Assembly (NCBI GenBank): GCA_036794825.1
Contig: DAIRGA010000018.1
Location: forward strand, 40,024-104,023
Direction of reading: 5' to 3'
Length of the DNA stretch: 64,000 bases
From: RZYY01 sp036794825
GTDB lineage: Bacteria; Bacteroidota; Bacteroidia; Bacteroidales; 4484-276
Positions 34,701 to 43,100 of this stretch are shown here, one piece after another; the first letter of the stretch is position 1; every line of letters starts with the position of its first letter. A program made the position numbers and the translations under genes. The notes under the pieces were generated by a model. That model did no database searches, was not told the origin of the DNA, and was given only the letters and a program-made list of their open reading frames with translations.

Positions 34701-36052
34701 AGGGTCAGGCCTCCCATAATCTGATTGTCATTGAGAGAATCAGCAAACCATTTCAGACATGCAGCAGCAGAGGCAGCGGCACAACCGTCATCGTCAAACT
34801 GACCATAATCACCAACCCCTTTTTCAAACTCTTCCTGTTTATTTTCCACCGAAATCTGCGCTTCCATAAGGTCAGACGCCATTCCGGGAAAAATATTTAT
34901 CAGAATGGTTTCATGCTCAACAGCAAGCCAATCATAGATATTGAACGTAACAGACGAAGGTGGTGTGGGATCATACATTATTGATTTTTTTACCTCGTAA
35001 CCCGATCCATCCTTCAGTACAACCATCGCCTTGATGAAAAGCTCAAAATCGAACTGGGGGAGCATTTCGTGAGGCAAATAACCACTCCACCCGTCTCCGG
35101 TTCCATAATCAGGTCCTGTGCTGTTCAGTACAATGTTAGAACCGTCCGCATCAAAGTAGAAATCAACATAATTCAGATCATCAATTGAAAAAGTAAATAT
35201 TACGTGTTCAATGTTTCTTTGGGCTGTAAGTCCAACATTGGATGGAATCAGGGTGACTTTTGTAAGACCCTGGTCTCCACCAATCCAGTTGTTCCAGGGT
35301 TCCGGGTTCAGGTATTTGCCAATAATCATATCAAACTCAGGTTCTACCGGTTGATCCACCAATGTTCCATGGATTGCAAAACTGAGGTTGTAATCGGTTG
35401 AAGTGTTCCCAAAATTGATCAGCGAAGCCTTTTGCCAGGTAAAAGTATTGGGAAGTCCAAAACCTCCCCCCGGGTTTTGCCAGCGGAATTCCTCAAAAAT
35501 TGTCGGAGCCGATTGCCTGCGCCAAAACCATTGCCCGGATGGATTAAAGGGCATCACCGGCTGAACGGAAATCCAGTAATGGCCTGAGGATAAGATTACC
35601 GGTTCTGGAAGAAACAAGGATAAAAAGCCATCCGGGTTGAATTCAACAGGCATGAGCAATTTCTCGAACAGCAATGCTCCCGGAGAATTTGCAGAAGGGA
35701 TGTTTTCGTAAAGGAACAAATTGGCCTGAACAAGCGGCCCACCGCTTAATGGCTGCAGGAAACCCATAACAACCACCTCATCAATAAGCCACGTTTGACC
35801 TGGCATAATGATAAAATCATCAGCACCCTGACAGGTATATGTCGGAAAGTCGGGGTACATCTGGGAATTTGTACCCATAACTGTTGGGTTGGCCATTTGT
35901 TCATAAAGAGAATTTGAAGTTTTCGATCGGGAAATAAAGGATGTTTCACACTGTGCATCTGCTACCGAAGGGTAATTTTCCTGGTTGTAACCATCGGTGC
36001 TAAAAAACAGAATAGTTAGCAGGAACCATAAAATTTGTACATTTGTTTTCAT
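31757..36052 (-). CDS. Large secreted protein with two C39-like cysteine peptidase modules, TIG and PKD domains
   Basis: A 1431-residue exported protein with a signal peptide at residues 1-21. Residues 45-235 are a beta-rich choice-of-anchor-like domain. Module A (about 410-600) has the papain-fold C39-like triad: C424 in DDDGCAAAS, H536 in AGHQVTF and D556/D559 in VDFMDP. An IPT/TIG-like domain is at 658-740. Module B (about 905-1085) repeats the triad: C932 in DICGPTS, H1036 in VGHYVAV and D1069/D1072 in IDFMDP. A PKD domain is at 1183-1262 (WLWDFGDG). The C-terminal 160 residues are a duplicated beta module (LPAGWSGISSHIIP). No T9SS sorting domain follows it, which is unusual. It may degrade or process peptides outside the cell. 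Confidence 0.8.
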   Translation of the reverse strand: MKTNVQILWFLLTILFFSTDGYNQENYPSVADAQCETSFISRSKTSNSLYEQMANPTVMGTNSQMYPDFPTYTCQGADDFIIMPGQTWLIDEVVVMGFLQPLSGGPLVQANLFLYENIPSANSPGALLFEKLLMPVEFNPDGFLSLFLPEPVILSSGHYWISVQPVMPFNPSGQWFWRRQSAPTIFEEFRWQNPGGGFGLPNTFTWQKASLINFGNTSTDYNLSFAIHGTLVDQPVEPEFDMIIGKYLNPEPWNNWIGGDQGLTKVTLIPSNVGLTAQRNIEHVIFTFSIDDLNYVDFYFDADGSNIVLNSTGPDYGTGDGWSGYLPHEMLPQFDFELFIKAMVVLKDGSGYEVKKSIMYDPTPPSSVTFNIYDWLAVEHETILINIFPGMASDLMEAQISVENKQEEFEKGVGDYGQFDDDGCAAASAAACLKWFADSLNDNQIMGGLTLDQLYDQLYEVFKTSQRVLEDGTNMFGAHYEDVVSGLNSWIAAHGDRYRVNLQNPFNWQEMRAELEKKQDVLTTFYYNTPTGQAGHQVTFNSIKKWPEENGTIRVDFMDPWGDGGIQHGYLNPETGQITGYTGELFDDGTIPGNIIICPEEEDINLPGYEYVVAGPDFDPITVNLGEPGLKWVRIRAIDASGHAWQREFIVERLPVRPLIAKIEDIQMSFSEQIRVTGSHFKEQSAQSAILFNGIGFQEEVTFWSDTLVIFTCPDLSPADYMVSINCTGDVVSDPYPVEILPAGPVDFITPYPLERVTNNLVDIQVVVPIARHLVDSVMFFATPQGGTDRIHIGTDTDGSVTSAGTYSPIGSGNGWHVQWQVDSFFDIFVNLEAEAYGKNGKIYTGATSIFFDPPPYLLKINEDESKLIGGSIIPDDFIKIDFSADEEGLDLLELGARPLGGFDFVRQLRHVDQDTITATDANNNDISNDICGPTSAAVCLDWLNKRAGGNGYTSISDSIRRIARRAGTTQGQGTFDDSLTNAIRDMMNRDPKLKDGTVTRYTERPYNQIGRNLRDSADVIILLNQKLADGATVGHYVAVSSHHSTIQYQPGPPNSGILCVAVQLDYIDFMDPATGETVYKQVNWTKNPPTIMDYNIGEQQTDGEASIESTIVVTAPSGSRNPEELYLWSQVVTPNGSGNYQISVPTTELPEGVFAFEVTRYSSNYLPMMESTIIVNGQYEPFAYFDVDATMGYAPLAVQFTDLSLPADSVTTWLWDFGDGNQSDEQHPVHIYLQPGYYSVSLQVSDGNTFDAYQIENLIHVLPPVEFTINLPAGWSGISSHIIPSNQDLETMLQPVDGNLIILYNNDGLFWPGEDINTLGNWNPDAGYVVKMTSDAVLTISGQPNPQKTALLPSGLNILHIPIDCAISTNEIMDQLGENLIYIQGIATSQVFLPQYGVDYLQQLVPGKAYFIKTTSDAMIQFPECVFPAD

Positions 36053-36110
36053 AACTTACAGGTTTTTAGTTTATTAACAGGTTAATAGAGAATCGGTTTT
36101 CTATAATTTA

Positions 36111-36118
36111 CAAAGTTA
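36111..36118 (-). promoter_or_regulatory. -7 element for the tandem-C39 protein
   Basis: Reverse-strand TAACTTTG, identical to the M1 peptidase box, 58 bp before the ATG at 36052. The surrounding 200 bp is AT-rich with scattered GTTAA and no clear -33. Confidence 0.45.
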
Positions 36119-36268
36119 AAGTATTAAATTACTTAAATTGTTAACAAACACTTAAATAATCATAAGATGTGTTAAATCATATCCAGCTTGAACCGAAAAA
36201 AACCGATAGGAAGGGAGGAATTAAGTCAGTGAAGAAAAAACAAATGGTGAATGATATCAATAGTGAAT

Positions 36269-36733
36269 TTACCTGAGAAAATGCCCTGCAGAAGTGATCC
36301 ACCTGAGTTTTTGCATTCCGTAAAGCCCGATGAGTATAGCTTCTGCGGCATTGTCATCCAAAGATGTGGCGCCATGATCGGAGAGTTTATCTATCACTTT
36401 GGAAGCATAAAATATTGCATTCGCTTTGGCATCGCTTTTATTCCGCTGCTCACGCTGATAAAGGATTTCGTGCCGCCAGTGGTCAGCCATGATCCGGATT
36501 ACTTCCAGGTTACGTTTATTGAGTTCGGCATCCCAGATCTTCAGCAAAGGTCCTCCGCCTTCGATGATGACGGCGGTCAGGTCTTCTTCCTGATTTAAAA
36601 GCCAGGGAATTGCTTTGCGCAGCCGGGAAGCAGATCCAAAATTCTGTGACCTGAACCAGTACAATTTGCCGTCCGATCCATACATGGCCAGACCTGTTCT
36701 AATCCCGAGATCAACCGAAAGCATAAATTCCAT
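36269..36733 (-). CDS. Small RuvC/RNase H-fold protein
   Basis: 154 residues. The N-terminus LSVDLGIRTGLAMYG has the first catalytic Asp (D8). The fourth-strand VIIEGGGP supplies E58. The C-terminal helix has LDDNAAEAILIGLYG, with D126/D127 and E131 where RuvC has its D-x2-D pair. It is thus a minimal RuvC-like resolvase fold with a nearly complete acidic set, and no other domain. It begins 1 bp after the GNAT-like gene's stop, so the two are cotranscribed. It could be a structure-specific nuclease or a nuclease-fold regulator. RuvC itself has a different length and operon. Confidence 0.6.
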   Translation of the reverse strand: MEFMLSVDLGIRTGLAMYGSDGKLYWFRSQNFGSASRLRKAIPWLLNQEEDLTAVIIEGGGPLLKIWDAELNKRNLEVIRIMADHWRHEILYQREQRNKSDAKANAIFYASKVIDKLSDHGATSLDDNAAEAILIGLYGMQKLRWITSAGHFLR

Positions 36734-36734
36734 G

Positions 36735-37925
36735 TCAGATATTTACCTTTTTCGCGCGTTTGAAAGGAAGGGAGCGATCGAAAAGGTAACGGTAAGTTAC
36801 ATGGGTTTTCAGGATAGAGGTGCCGATTTGCTCGCACACTTTCATCATGGTTGGGTTGAAATCGCCGATCCAGTTCATTTCCAGTCGTTTATAGTGGAAT
36901 CCGGGTTGTTGAATAATTTTTTGAAAAGCCTTTATCAATCCAACCTCTACACCTTTTCCCTGGTGCTCGGGTACTACTCCGAAAATCCTTCCAACAACCC
37001 TGTCGCTCATTTTCTTTATTTTCAGCGAGTAGATAAGTCTTAACTTTTTCATCAAATTAAAATTACCGTTGAAATTACCAATAACCTGGTTCAGGTCAGG
37101 TATCATGATAAAAAATGCTACCGGCTCTTCTTTGTAATAGCCATAAATCAAAAGCCTTGGATCTATCACCGGTTTCATCCTTTTAAGAAGGGACAGAGCG
37201 TGTTGTTTCGAGAGTTTTTTTACACCCGGAAATCTTGCCCACGCTTTGTTGAAAATTACCATGAAATCTTCTGCATACTTGTCTGTTTTTTTTAGGTTGA
37301 TGGTTTCGAAACGATAATCAGGATTACTTAAAATCCTGGTTGCTTTCTCCTCCATCACCGGATCTAATCCTGTGTCATTCAAAGCCCTGTAATAGGTGTA
37401 CTGGTTAAAATAATTCTGAAATCCGTAATTTTCAAAAAGCTCATTGTAATAGGGGTAATTATAGGGCATGTTGAAAACGGGAGGGTAAAATCCATCCACC
37501 AGGCATCCCCAGAAATTGTCGCGCTCTCCGAAGTTAACAGGGCCGTCCATTGCTTCCATACCTCTGTCTATCAGCCATGTTCGACAGGCTTCGAACAGGA
37601 TTTTCGAGGCATCCTTATCGTTGATACAATCAAAAAAACCCATTCCGCCTGTAGGTTGTTCATTTGCTTTTGCGGACAATTCGTTATAAAATGCGGCCAC
37701 CCGGCCAATGGTCAAACCTTTCGCATCTTTCAGCAGCCAGCGTTTGGCATCGCCATTTCTGAACAACTTGTTTTTATCAGGATCGAAAACAGCTTTCACC
37801 TCTTCATCAAAAGGCCGGATGAAATTTGGGTCATTTTTGTAGAGTCGTGCCGGAAAATCCAGAAATTCTTTTTCTGACAAAGAATCAGAAACCTCAGTGA
37901 GCAAGTATTGCGTGTTTTGCAGCAT
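36735..37925 (-). CDS. GNAT-like acyltransferase family protein
   Basis: A 396-residue protein I recognise as the YghO-like, two-lobed GNAT type common in Bacteroidota. The first half contains FLDFPARLYKNDPNFIRP and MEAMDGPVNFGERDNFWGCLVDGF. The second half is the acetyl-CoA lobe with RIFGVVPEHQGKGVEVGLIKAF (near 335), a Q/R-x2-G-x-G/A type pyrophosphate loop, and LEMNWIGDFNPTMMKVCEQIG. No substrate is known. Start at the ATG 37923-37925; a TTG upstream would add 8 residues. It is cotranscribed with the RuvC-like gene. Confidence 0.7.
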   Translation of the reverse strand: MLQNTQYLLTEVSDSLSEKEFLDFPARLYKNDPNFIRPFDEEVKAVFDPDKNKLFRNGDAKRWLLKDAKGLTIGRVAAFYNELSAKANEQPTGGMGFFDCINDKDASKILFEACRTWLIDRGMEAMDGPVNFGERDNFWGCLVDGFYPPVFNMPYNYPYYNELFENYGFQNYFNQYTYYRALNDTGLDPVMEEKATRILSNPDYRFETINLKKTDKYAEDFMVIFNKAWARFPGVKKLSKQHALSLLKRMKPVIDPRLLIYGYYKEEPVAFFIMIPDLNQVIGNFNGNFNLMKKLRLIYSLKIKKMSDRVVGRIFGVVPEHQGKGVEVGLIKAFQKIIQQPGFHYKRLEMNWIGDFNPTMMKVCEQIGTSILKTHVTYRYLFDRSLPFKRAKKVNI

Positions 37926-38000
37926 GCAGGTAATCAATTTATGCCGCAAAATAAGTAAAAATGTGTGGAAATGATGCTATCCTGATTGGATTTCACCGGA

Positions 38001-38804
38001 TTAAATACCAAAATGTTGGCGCAGACGCTGTATTTCTGATGCAGAGATTCCTTCAGCATGAAATCCGGCATTTTTACATGTAAAAAATATGGATGCTGAT
38101 TTTTCGAGCACGTCAATTAGATCAAATGCTTTACCCAGAGTAGGTCCGGTAGCAAGGCAACCATGCTTCTCCCACAGCACAGCACGGTGCTGCTGAAGTG
38201 CCTCTGTGGTTGCATTGGCAAGTTCAGCGGTTCCGGTAAGCTGGTAGGGTATAAAGGCCACCCCATCGTTGGCCAGCACTAAGGTTTCTGGCTGAATGCT
38301 CCACAGCATCTGATTGATGGTTTCCTGGTCGCAGAATTCTCTGATATGTGTGATTGCAATGAGGTTTCCGGGATGTGTATGCACAATGGCTCTTTCCGGC
38401 CTGTTGCTGCCGGAAAGCATGTTGTGAATTGCCAGATGGCTGACAAGTTCGGAAGTGGGTTGCATATTCCGGTTGGTATCCCGGTTGAAAAATTTCCGGT
38501 AACCGCTTCCATAATCATTGATTTTAAGCAAGCAAACAGTGGTCTCCGGTTTCTTCCACACATCCCGCATCCTTGTTCCGGCTCCGGTAACCGCAATAAC
38601 CTGCCCGGCAATACTGGCGAGCGGCGCCGGAAAAACCTGCTCCTCACCCAGTTGAAATCCCCGGTATATCTGATCATTTACCAAATCTACCCGCAAGGAC
38701 ATGTTTCCAGCATTCGCTTCGGCCCAGCCTTTCTTCCACAGAAGACCAGCTGTTTTGGCAAATTTTTTCAGAATAAGCTCAACATCTTCATTTTTCATAA
38801 GCAC
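38001..38804 (-). CDS. rhaD: Class II aldolase, rhamnulose-1-phosphate aldolase-like
   Basis: A 267-residue zinc aldolase. Class II aldolase/adducin signatures are AEANAGNMSLRV (near 28), PTSELVSHLAIH with the catalytic Glu (near 117), HTHPGNLIAI (zinc His pair near 142) and WEKHGCLATG (third zinc His near 213). The spacing follows RhaD, which splits L-rhamnulose 1-phosphate into dihydroxyacetone phosphate and lactaldehyde. No rhamnose isomerase or kinase gene is adjacent, so the symbol is provisional. The gene stands alone, with 76 bp to the GNAT-like gene downstream. Confidence 0.75.
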   Translation of the reverse strand: MLMKNEDVELILKKFAKTAGLLWKKGWAEANAGNMSLRVDLVNDQIYRGFQLGEEQVFPAPLASIAGQVIAVTGAGTRMRDVWKKPETTVCLLKINDYGSGYRKFFNRDTNRNMQPTSELVSHLAIHNMLSGSNRPERAIVHTHPGNLIAITHIREFCDQETINQMLWSIQPETLVLANDGVAFIPYQLTGTAELANATTEALQQHRAVLWEKHGCLATGPTLGKAFDLIDVLEKSASIFFTCKNAGFHAEGISASEIQRLRQHFGI

Positions 38805-38961
38805 TTTTCTTTGCCTGGTTAATACTCCAATGCGGCTGCAAATTTACAACCCATGATTTACATCGTATCGCATGCGGAGGATAAAGTTCAAACAAATTAT
38901 TACAGATTAAATCATGATTAAAACATTGATTTGATTTGTAATGAATTAAAAAACCTTCGCT

Positions 38962-40203
38962 ATGGAAAAATTTTACGCTCCCACTTTGTCCGAAAATCGC
39001 ATTCAGTCAATTGATGTCCTTCGGGGTATGGCCATTTTTGGTATTCTGATGGTAAACATGCCCATCATGAATACACCAATGGTAACATTACTCTCTGATG
39101 TGAAACTCTGGACGGAACTGCCCGATCAGGTTGCATCGGGATTTATCCGGTTGTTTTTCGAAAGTAAATTTTATGTTTTGTTCTCGATGCTGTTTGGATA
39201 CGGATTCTGGCTCTTTATGAATAAAATAATGCCCGAAGGCCGGTCGGTTGTGCCGGTTTACCTAAGGAGAGTATTTTTTCTGTTTTTATTTGGAATTGCG
39301 CATGTAGTTTTGCTCTGGCCTGGTGATATTCTGATTTTTTATGCACTATTCGGATTTCTCCTGCTACTATTCAGAAAAACTTCCGACGGCGGGCTTTTAA
39401 AATGGGCACTCGGGTTCATAATGGTACCAGTAACGCTCAATGCAATTATGACCTTTTTTGTTTTCCTTGCGGGTTTCAGCCCCGAGGCAAAAACAGCAGT
39501 GGAGGCCAGTTTTGCTGAGAACAGTAACCGGCTCAGCGAAGTAATATACAGGGCTTTGGATGTTTATCCGAACGGCAGTTTTCAGGAATTGGTCAATATG
39601 CGTATTGAGGAATATGGCATTTTATTGCCCGGAATAGTTTTCTTTTATCCCAATGTTCTTGCCATGTTTCTGTTAGGACAGTATGCTGCCCGCAAAGGAT
39701 ACCTGCATCATCCCGAAAACCATTTGCCATTTTTCAGGAAATTATTCAATCTGGGTTTATTAATCGGGCTTCCACTCAATGTTATTTATCTCATTGTTTT
39801 TTCATTAGGTCAATTAAATCAGCCTTCGGTTTATTCCTTCATTGCTTCTGTAAGTATCGGTTTTGGCGGTCCAGCCCTTTCAATGGCATATGTTTCAGGG
39901 ATTGTGCTGCTTATGAGCAGGGGAAAACTGAAAAGATTGACTGCTATGCTTTCACCCGTTGGCCGAATGGCGCTCACCAACTACCTCACGCACAGTATTA
40001 TTTCCTCAATCCTCTTTTTGAGTTATGGTTTCGCCTTGTATGGCAAAGTAAGTACATGGCAAAGCATTTTAATTACTCTTGCCATCTTCCTGATCCAGAT
40101 ACCACTAAGCAAATGGTGGTTGAGTCGTTTCCGGTTCGGCCCATTCGAATGGCTATGGCGCAGTCTTACTTACCTGAAATGGCAGCCAATGAAGAAAGAA
40201 TAG
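38962..40203 (+). CDS. DUF418/YeiB-like membrane protein
   Basis: A 413-residue polytopic protein with about ten hydrophobic segments. The N-terminal IQSIDVLRGMAIFGILMVNMP is the hallmark of the YeiB/HGSNAT-like acyltransferase-3 relatives. The C-terminal third holds the DUF418-type GRMALTNYLTHSIISSILFL and SKWWLSRFRFGPFEWLWRSLTY. Function is unknown; the fold suggests an envelope acyltransferase or transporter. It is a single gene, divergent from the aldolase. Confidence 0.8.
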   Translation: MEKFYAPTLSENRIQSIDVLRGMAIFGILMVNMPIMNTPMVTLLSDVKLWTELPDQVASGFIRLFFESKFYVLFSMLFGYGFWLFMNKIMPEGRSVVPVYLRRVFFLFLFGIAHVVLLWPGDILIFYALFGFLLLLFRKTSDGGLLKWALGFIMVPVTLNAIMTFFVFLAGFSPEAKTAVEASFAENSNRLSEVIYRALDVYPNGSFQELVNMRIEEYGILLPGIVFFYPNVLAMFLLGQYAARKGYLHHPENHLPFFRKLFNLGLLIGLPLNVIYLIVFSLGQLNQPSVYSFIASVSIGFGGPALSMAYVSGIVLLMSRGKLKRLTAMLSPVGRMALTNYLTHSIISSILFLSYGFALYGKVSTWQSILITLAIFLIQIPLSKWWLSRFRFGPFEWLWRSLTYLKWQPMKKE

Positions 40204-40348
40204 AAAGTAAACTTCATCAAAGTTAATCCGGATGATTTATCGGTTCTTTCAAAGGATATCATCGGATACAAAAGTCATCAACTTAATAACTTCAATTTTC
40301 AATTCAGACTTTATAAATGCATGTTTGCAACTTCAAACTTAGTCGGAA

Positions 40349-40969
40349 TCAGACCATAAGTTTCACCTTTTTCCAAATCTCCTCAGCAATTACTTCAGGA
40401 GTTCTGGTTCCGTCGGTGATAAATATATTCTCTTCATTCTTCAGCTTTTCCATCACCTCGAAATATTTCTCTCTTACCTTCTTCTGGTTTTCAAAGGTTT
40501 CGAAAAGCTCCAGCGAGTTGCGTCCTTTTTGGATGCGTTCCATGCCGGTTTCGGGGTCAATATCAATAAAGATATTCAGGTCGGGGCGAAGAATTCCGGC
40601 TGCCTGGGCATTCGACTGAATTACCCATTCTACCGGCATGTGCACGCCGTGGTAGGCATAAGAGGAGAAGTAATAACGATCGGTAATCACCGTGAATCCT
40701 TCTTCGAGTTTTTTCAGCATTCCGTTTTCCTTGTTAAGAATATGTTCGAGGCGGTCGGCTACAAAAAGTCCGGCGATAGTGCGTTGGTCGGCTTCCATCC
40801 GGTGATTGAAAATATCCCGGATCAATCTTCCTATCGGGCTATCGGTAGGTTCAAAAGTAGTGTAAACACGGTGGCCTGCTATTTCGAGGTTATTCTTTAA
40901 AAGATTGATCTGTGTGCTTTTGCCGCTGCCGTCAATGCCTTCGAGGGCAATAAAGAGATTATTCATCAT
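40349..40969 (-). CDS. tmk: Thymidylate kinase
   Basis: dTMP kinase, an essential step to dTTP. P-loop ALEGIDGSGKSTQINLLKNNL at the N-terminus, the DR-type ADRLEHILNKENG and ITDRYYFSSYAYHGVHMP segments (near 75 and 92) and the FIDIDPETGMERIQKGR lid (near 138). I take ATG 40967-40969, giving 206 residues; ATG 40964-40966 is an equally good start and the longer frame adds eight unlikely residues. It has a -7 box 22-29 bp upstream. Confidence 0.93.
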   Translation of the reverse strand: MMNNLFIALEGIDGSGKSTQINLLKNNLEIAGHRVYTTFEPTDSPIGRLIRDIFNHRMEADQRTIAGLFVADRLEHILNKENGMLKKLEEGFTVITDRYYFSSYAYHGVHMPVEWVIQSNAQAAGILRPDLNIFIDIDPETGMERIQKGRNSLELFETFENQKKVREKYFEVMEKLKNEENIFITDGTRTPEVIAEEIWKKVKLMV

Positions 40970-40990
40970 TGAAATCGATAATTCAAATGT

Positions 40991-40998
40991 CAAAAGTA
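40991..40998 (-). promoter_or_regulatory. -7 element for tmk
   Basis: Reverse-strand TACTTTTG within TTGGTTACTTTTGAC, an exact 15-bp match to the galE promoter region. It is 22 bp before the ATG. Confidence 0.5.
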
Positions 40999-41063
40999 AC
41001 CAATATTGATAAAACCTTCTTTCGCCTATTTATGTTAAATAGTTACCCAAAACTTAATTCGAT

Positions 41064-41582
41064 ATGGTAACCAAAATAAAAAGAGGCAACACCTTTCACC
41101 AGGTGGATATTGCCGTAACCAACTGGATGGCCCGGAATGGAATTCCATTGCTCAGGTACAGTATTGGCATCATTTTTCTGTGGTACGGGATGTTGAAGTT
41201 TTTCCATAGCGCCAGCCCCGCCGAAGATCTCGCCACCAGAACAATTGATACGCTGACTTTTGGAGTATTCAGCCCGAAAGTGATCATCATCTCGCTTGCC
41301 TTGCTCGAAACGATGATAGGCGTCGGGCTGATTTTTAACCTGTTTTTACGTGAGATATTGTTGCTACTTTATCTGCAAATGATCGGAACGTTCACCCCAA
41401 TTTTTCTTTTCCCCGAAGAGGTTTTTACAACATTTCCATACGCCCTCACCCTTGAGGGGCAGTACATCATCAAAAACCTGGTAATCGTCAGCGCAGGAAT
41501 CGTTATCGGCGCAACGGTGCGCGGCGGACGATTGACTGATAAAGCAAAAAAAGAGGAACAATCATTAAATGAGCCCAAGTGA
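41064..41582 (+). CDS. DoxX/YkgB-like membrane protein
   Basis: A 172-residue protein with four hydrophobic segments (about 27-48, 74-92, 98-117, 139-157). LRYSIGIIFLWYGMLKFF and SLALLETMIGVGLIFN resemble the DoxX and YkgB (DUF417) families, whose roles are poorly defined. The C-terminus is charged (DKAKKEEQSLNEPK). Its last 18 bp overlap the end of nadA on the other strand, a tail-to-tail overlap. Nothing around it points to a specific role. Confidence 0.75.
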   Translation: MVTKIKRGNTFHQVDIAVTNWMARNGIPLLRYSIGIIFLWYGMLKFFHSASPAEDLATRTIDTLTFGVFSPKVIIISLALLETMIGVGLIFNLFLREILLLLYLQMIGTFTPIFLFPEEVFTTFPYALTLEGQYIIKNLVIVSAGIVIGATVRGGRLTDKAKKEEQSLNEPK

Positions 41583-42539
41583 TTTTGAAATGTTAAGCAT
41601 ACGCTCAATAGGAAGCTGGGCTTTCCTAATTACCTCATCAGTCAAATGGATCTTCGGTTGCTCATTTTTAATGCAGAGGTAGAGTTTCTGCAGGGTGTTC
41701 ATCTTCATGTAGGGACAATCGTTACAGGCGCAGGTTTCATCTTTGGCCACAATCAGAAATTCTTTTTCCGGAGAATCCTTTTTCATCTGGTGAAGGATTC
41801 CACTTTCGGTGGCTACTATATATTTTTTGGCGTCATCTTTCTTGGTAAACTTCAGCATGGCAGTAGTAGAACCAACAAAATCGGCCAGCTCGAGTACCGG
41901 CGCCTGGCATTCTGGGTGGGCTATCAGTTTGGCATCCGGATTTTCAATTTTCATCCTGATAATTGATTCGGTGGTGAGAATATCATGCACCTCACAGGTT
42001 CCGTCCCAAAGCAACATATTTCGGCCGGTAACACGGTTGATGTATCCTCCCAGGTTTTTATCCGGCGCAAAGATAATCTTCTGGTCTTTTGGGAACGACT
42101 CGACCAGTTGCACAGCATTTCCCGAAGTACAAATCACATCCGACATGGTTTTGATGGCTGCAGTGCAATTGATGTAGGAGATGACGATATGACCAGGGTA
42201 TTTCTCCTTAAACTTGGCAAATTCGTCCGGTGGGCAGGAATCGGCCAGCGAGCATCCAGCCATCATATCTGGAAGCACAACAGTTTTGTCGGGACACAAT
42301 ATCTTTGCTGTCTCGGCCATGAAATGGACACCAGCAAATACAATCATGTCTGCTTTGGTGGTTGCAGCCTTTTGCGCAAGTCCCAGACTGTCGCCCACAT
42401 AATCGGCAATGTCCTGAATTTTCGCATCCACATAATAATGTGCCAGCAGCACAGCGTTTTTTTCATTCCTGAGCTGCCCGATTTTTTCGATAAGCGTTTC
42501 ATCGCTCATCTCCCGTTTTTTCAACTCCCCATGAGCCAT
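41565..42539 (-). CDS. nadA: Quinolinate synthase A
   Basis: [4Fe-4S] enzyme that condenses iminoaspartate with dihydroxyacetone phosphate to quinolinate, in NAD synthesis. The 324-residue product has AVLLAHYYVDAKIQDIADYVGDSL (near 35), the first cluster Cys in MMAGCSLADSCPP (near 98), the second in the DGTCEVH segment (near 183) and the third in ETCACNDCPYMKMNTL (near 276). YINCTAAIKTMSDVICTSGNA is the conserved Ser/Thr-rich loop. nadB and nadC are not adjacent. It runs away from the AT-rich gap at 42.54 kb. Confidence 0.96.
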   Translation of the reverse strand: MAHGELKKREMSDETLIEKIGQLRNEKNAVLLAHYYVDAKIQDIADYVGDSLGLAQKAATTKADMIVFAGVHFMAETAKILCPDKTVVLPDMMAGCSLADSCPPDEFAKFKEKYPGHIVISYINCTAAIKTMSDVICTSGNAVQLVESFPKDQKIIFAPDKNLGGYINRVTGRNMLLWDGTCEVHDILTTESIIRMKIENPDAKLIAHPECQAPVLELADFVGSTTAMLKFTKKDDAKKYIVATESGILHQMKKDSPEKEFLIVAKDETCACNDCPYMKMNTLQKLYLCIKNEQPKIHLTDEVIRKAQLPIERMLNISKSLGLI

Positions 42540-42910
42540 ATTATTATTTAATTTTTATATAAAAGATTGTTTTTAATAATAGCCTGTTGATAACGTGGAT
42601 AACTTAACGCTAAAAAGTTTGGTAAAGTCATTTTTCAATAGTTATTAAAGCAAAAATAACAGACTGTTAATTACAAATCGTTGAAATTCAATATTGCCGG
42701 CAAAGTTATCAACATATTAACAGCCCACCGGGATAATTGCTGAATGATAAAATTGTTGTCTGGTTTGGGTTCATATTAGTTAATTTCAAACCTGAAAATT
42801 GGTAAAAATCAGCAATAACTTTCTTCAAACAAGCCAAAAACGCCAAAATTGTTAATAGCGTCCAAAATTATCCTCCGCCATCATTTTGCTATTAACAACA
42901 TCGAAGAGCG

Positions 42911-42933
42911 ATGTGTTGAAAAGTCCAACACAT
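42911..42933. repeat. Inverted repeat in the nadA-rpiB gap
   Basis: ATGTGTTG and CAACACAT, a perfect 8-bp stem with the 7-nt loop AAAAGTC. There is no T-run, and no gene ends nearby, so it is not a terminator; a protein binding site is possible. Confidence 0.6.
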
Positions 42934-43065
42934 TGATTTTCTGATTACAGGTAATTAGTTGAAAATTTGCGCAGATTTTTGGCACCAGTGAGTTAGCTCT
43001 GATTTTCATTCTTTTAAAATGTTATCATTAAACAGTTTAGAGGATTTACTTCATGGATATTGATT

Positions 43066-43100
43066 TTTGGGTCAATGTTCAACTTTAGATTTTATCTTTA
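43066..43100 (+). promoter_or_regulatory. Possible promoter of rpiB-lutB
   Basis: TTTG (43066-43069), 23 nt spacer, TATCTTTA (43093-43100), one mismatch from TAnnTTTG. It lies 33 bp before the rpiB ATG. Confidence 0.35.

Noticed and set aside
41565..41582. Overlap of the DoxX-like gene and nadA as antisense regulation
   Set aside because: An 18-bp tail-to-tail overlap is common and needs no regulatory explanation.
42594..42602. DnaA-box-like sites as proof of oriC
   Set aside because: One-mismatch 9-mers occur by chance in AT-rich DNA; kept only as a hypothesis with the spacing and context, not as an annotation.
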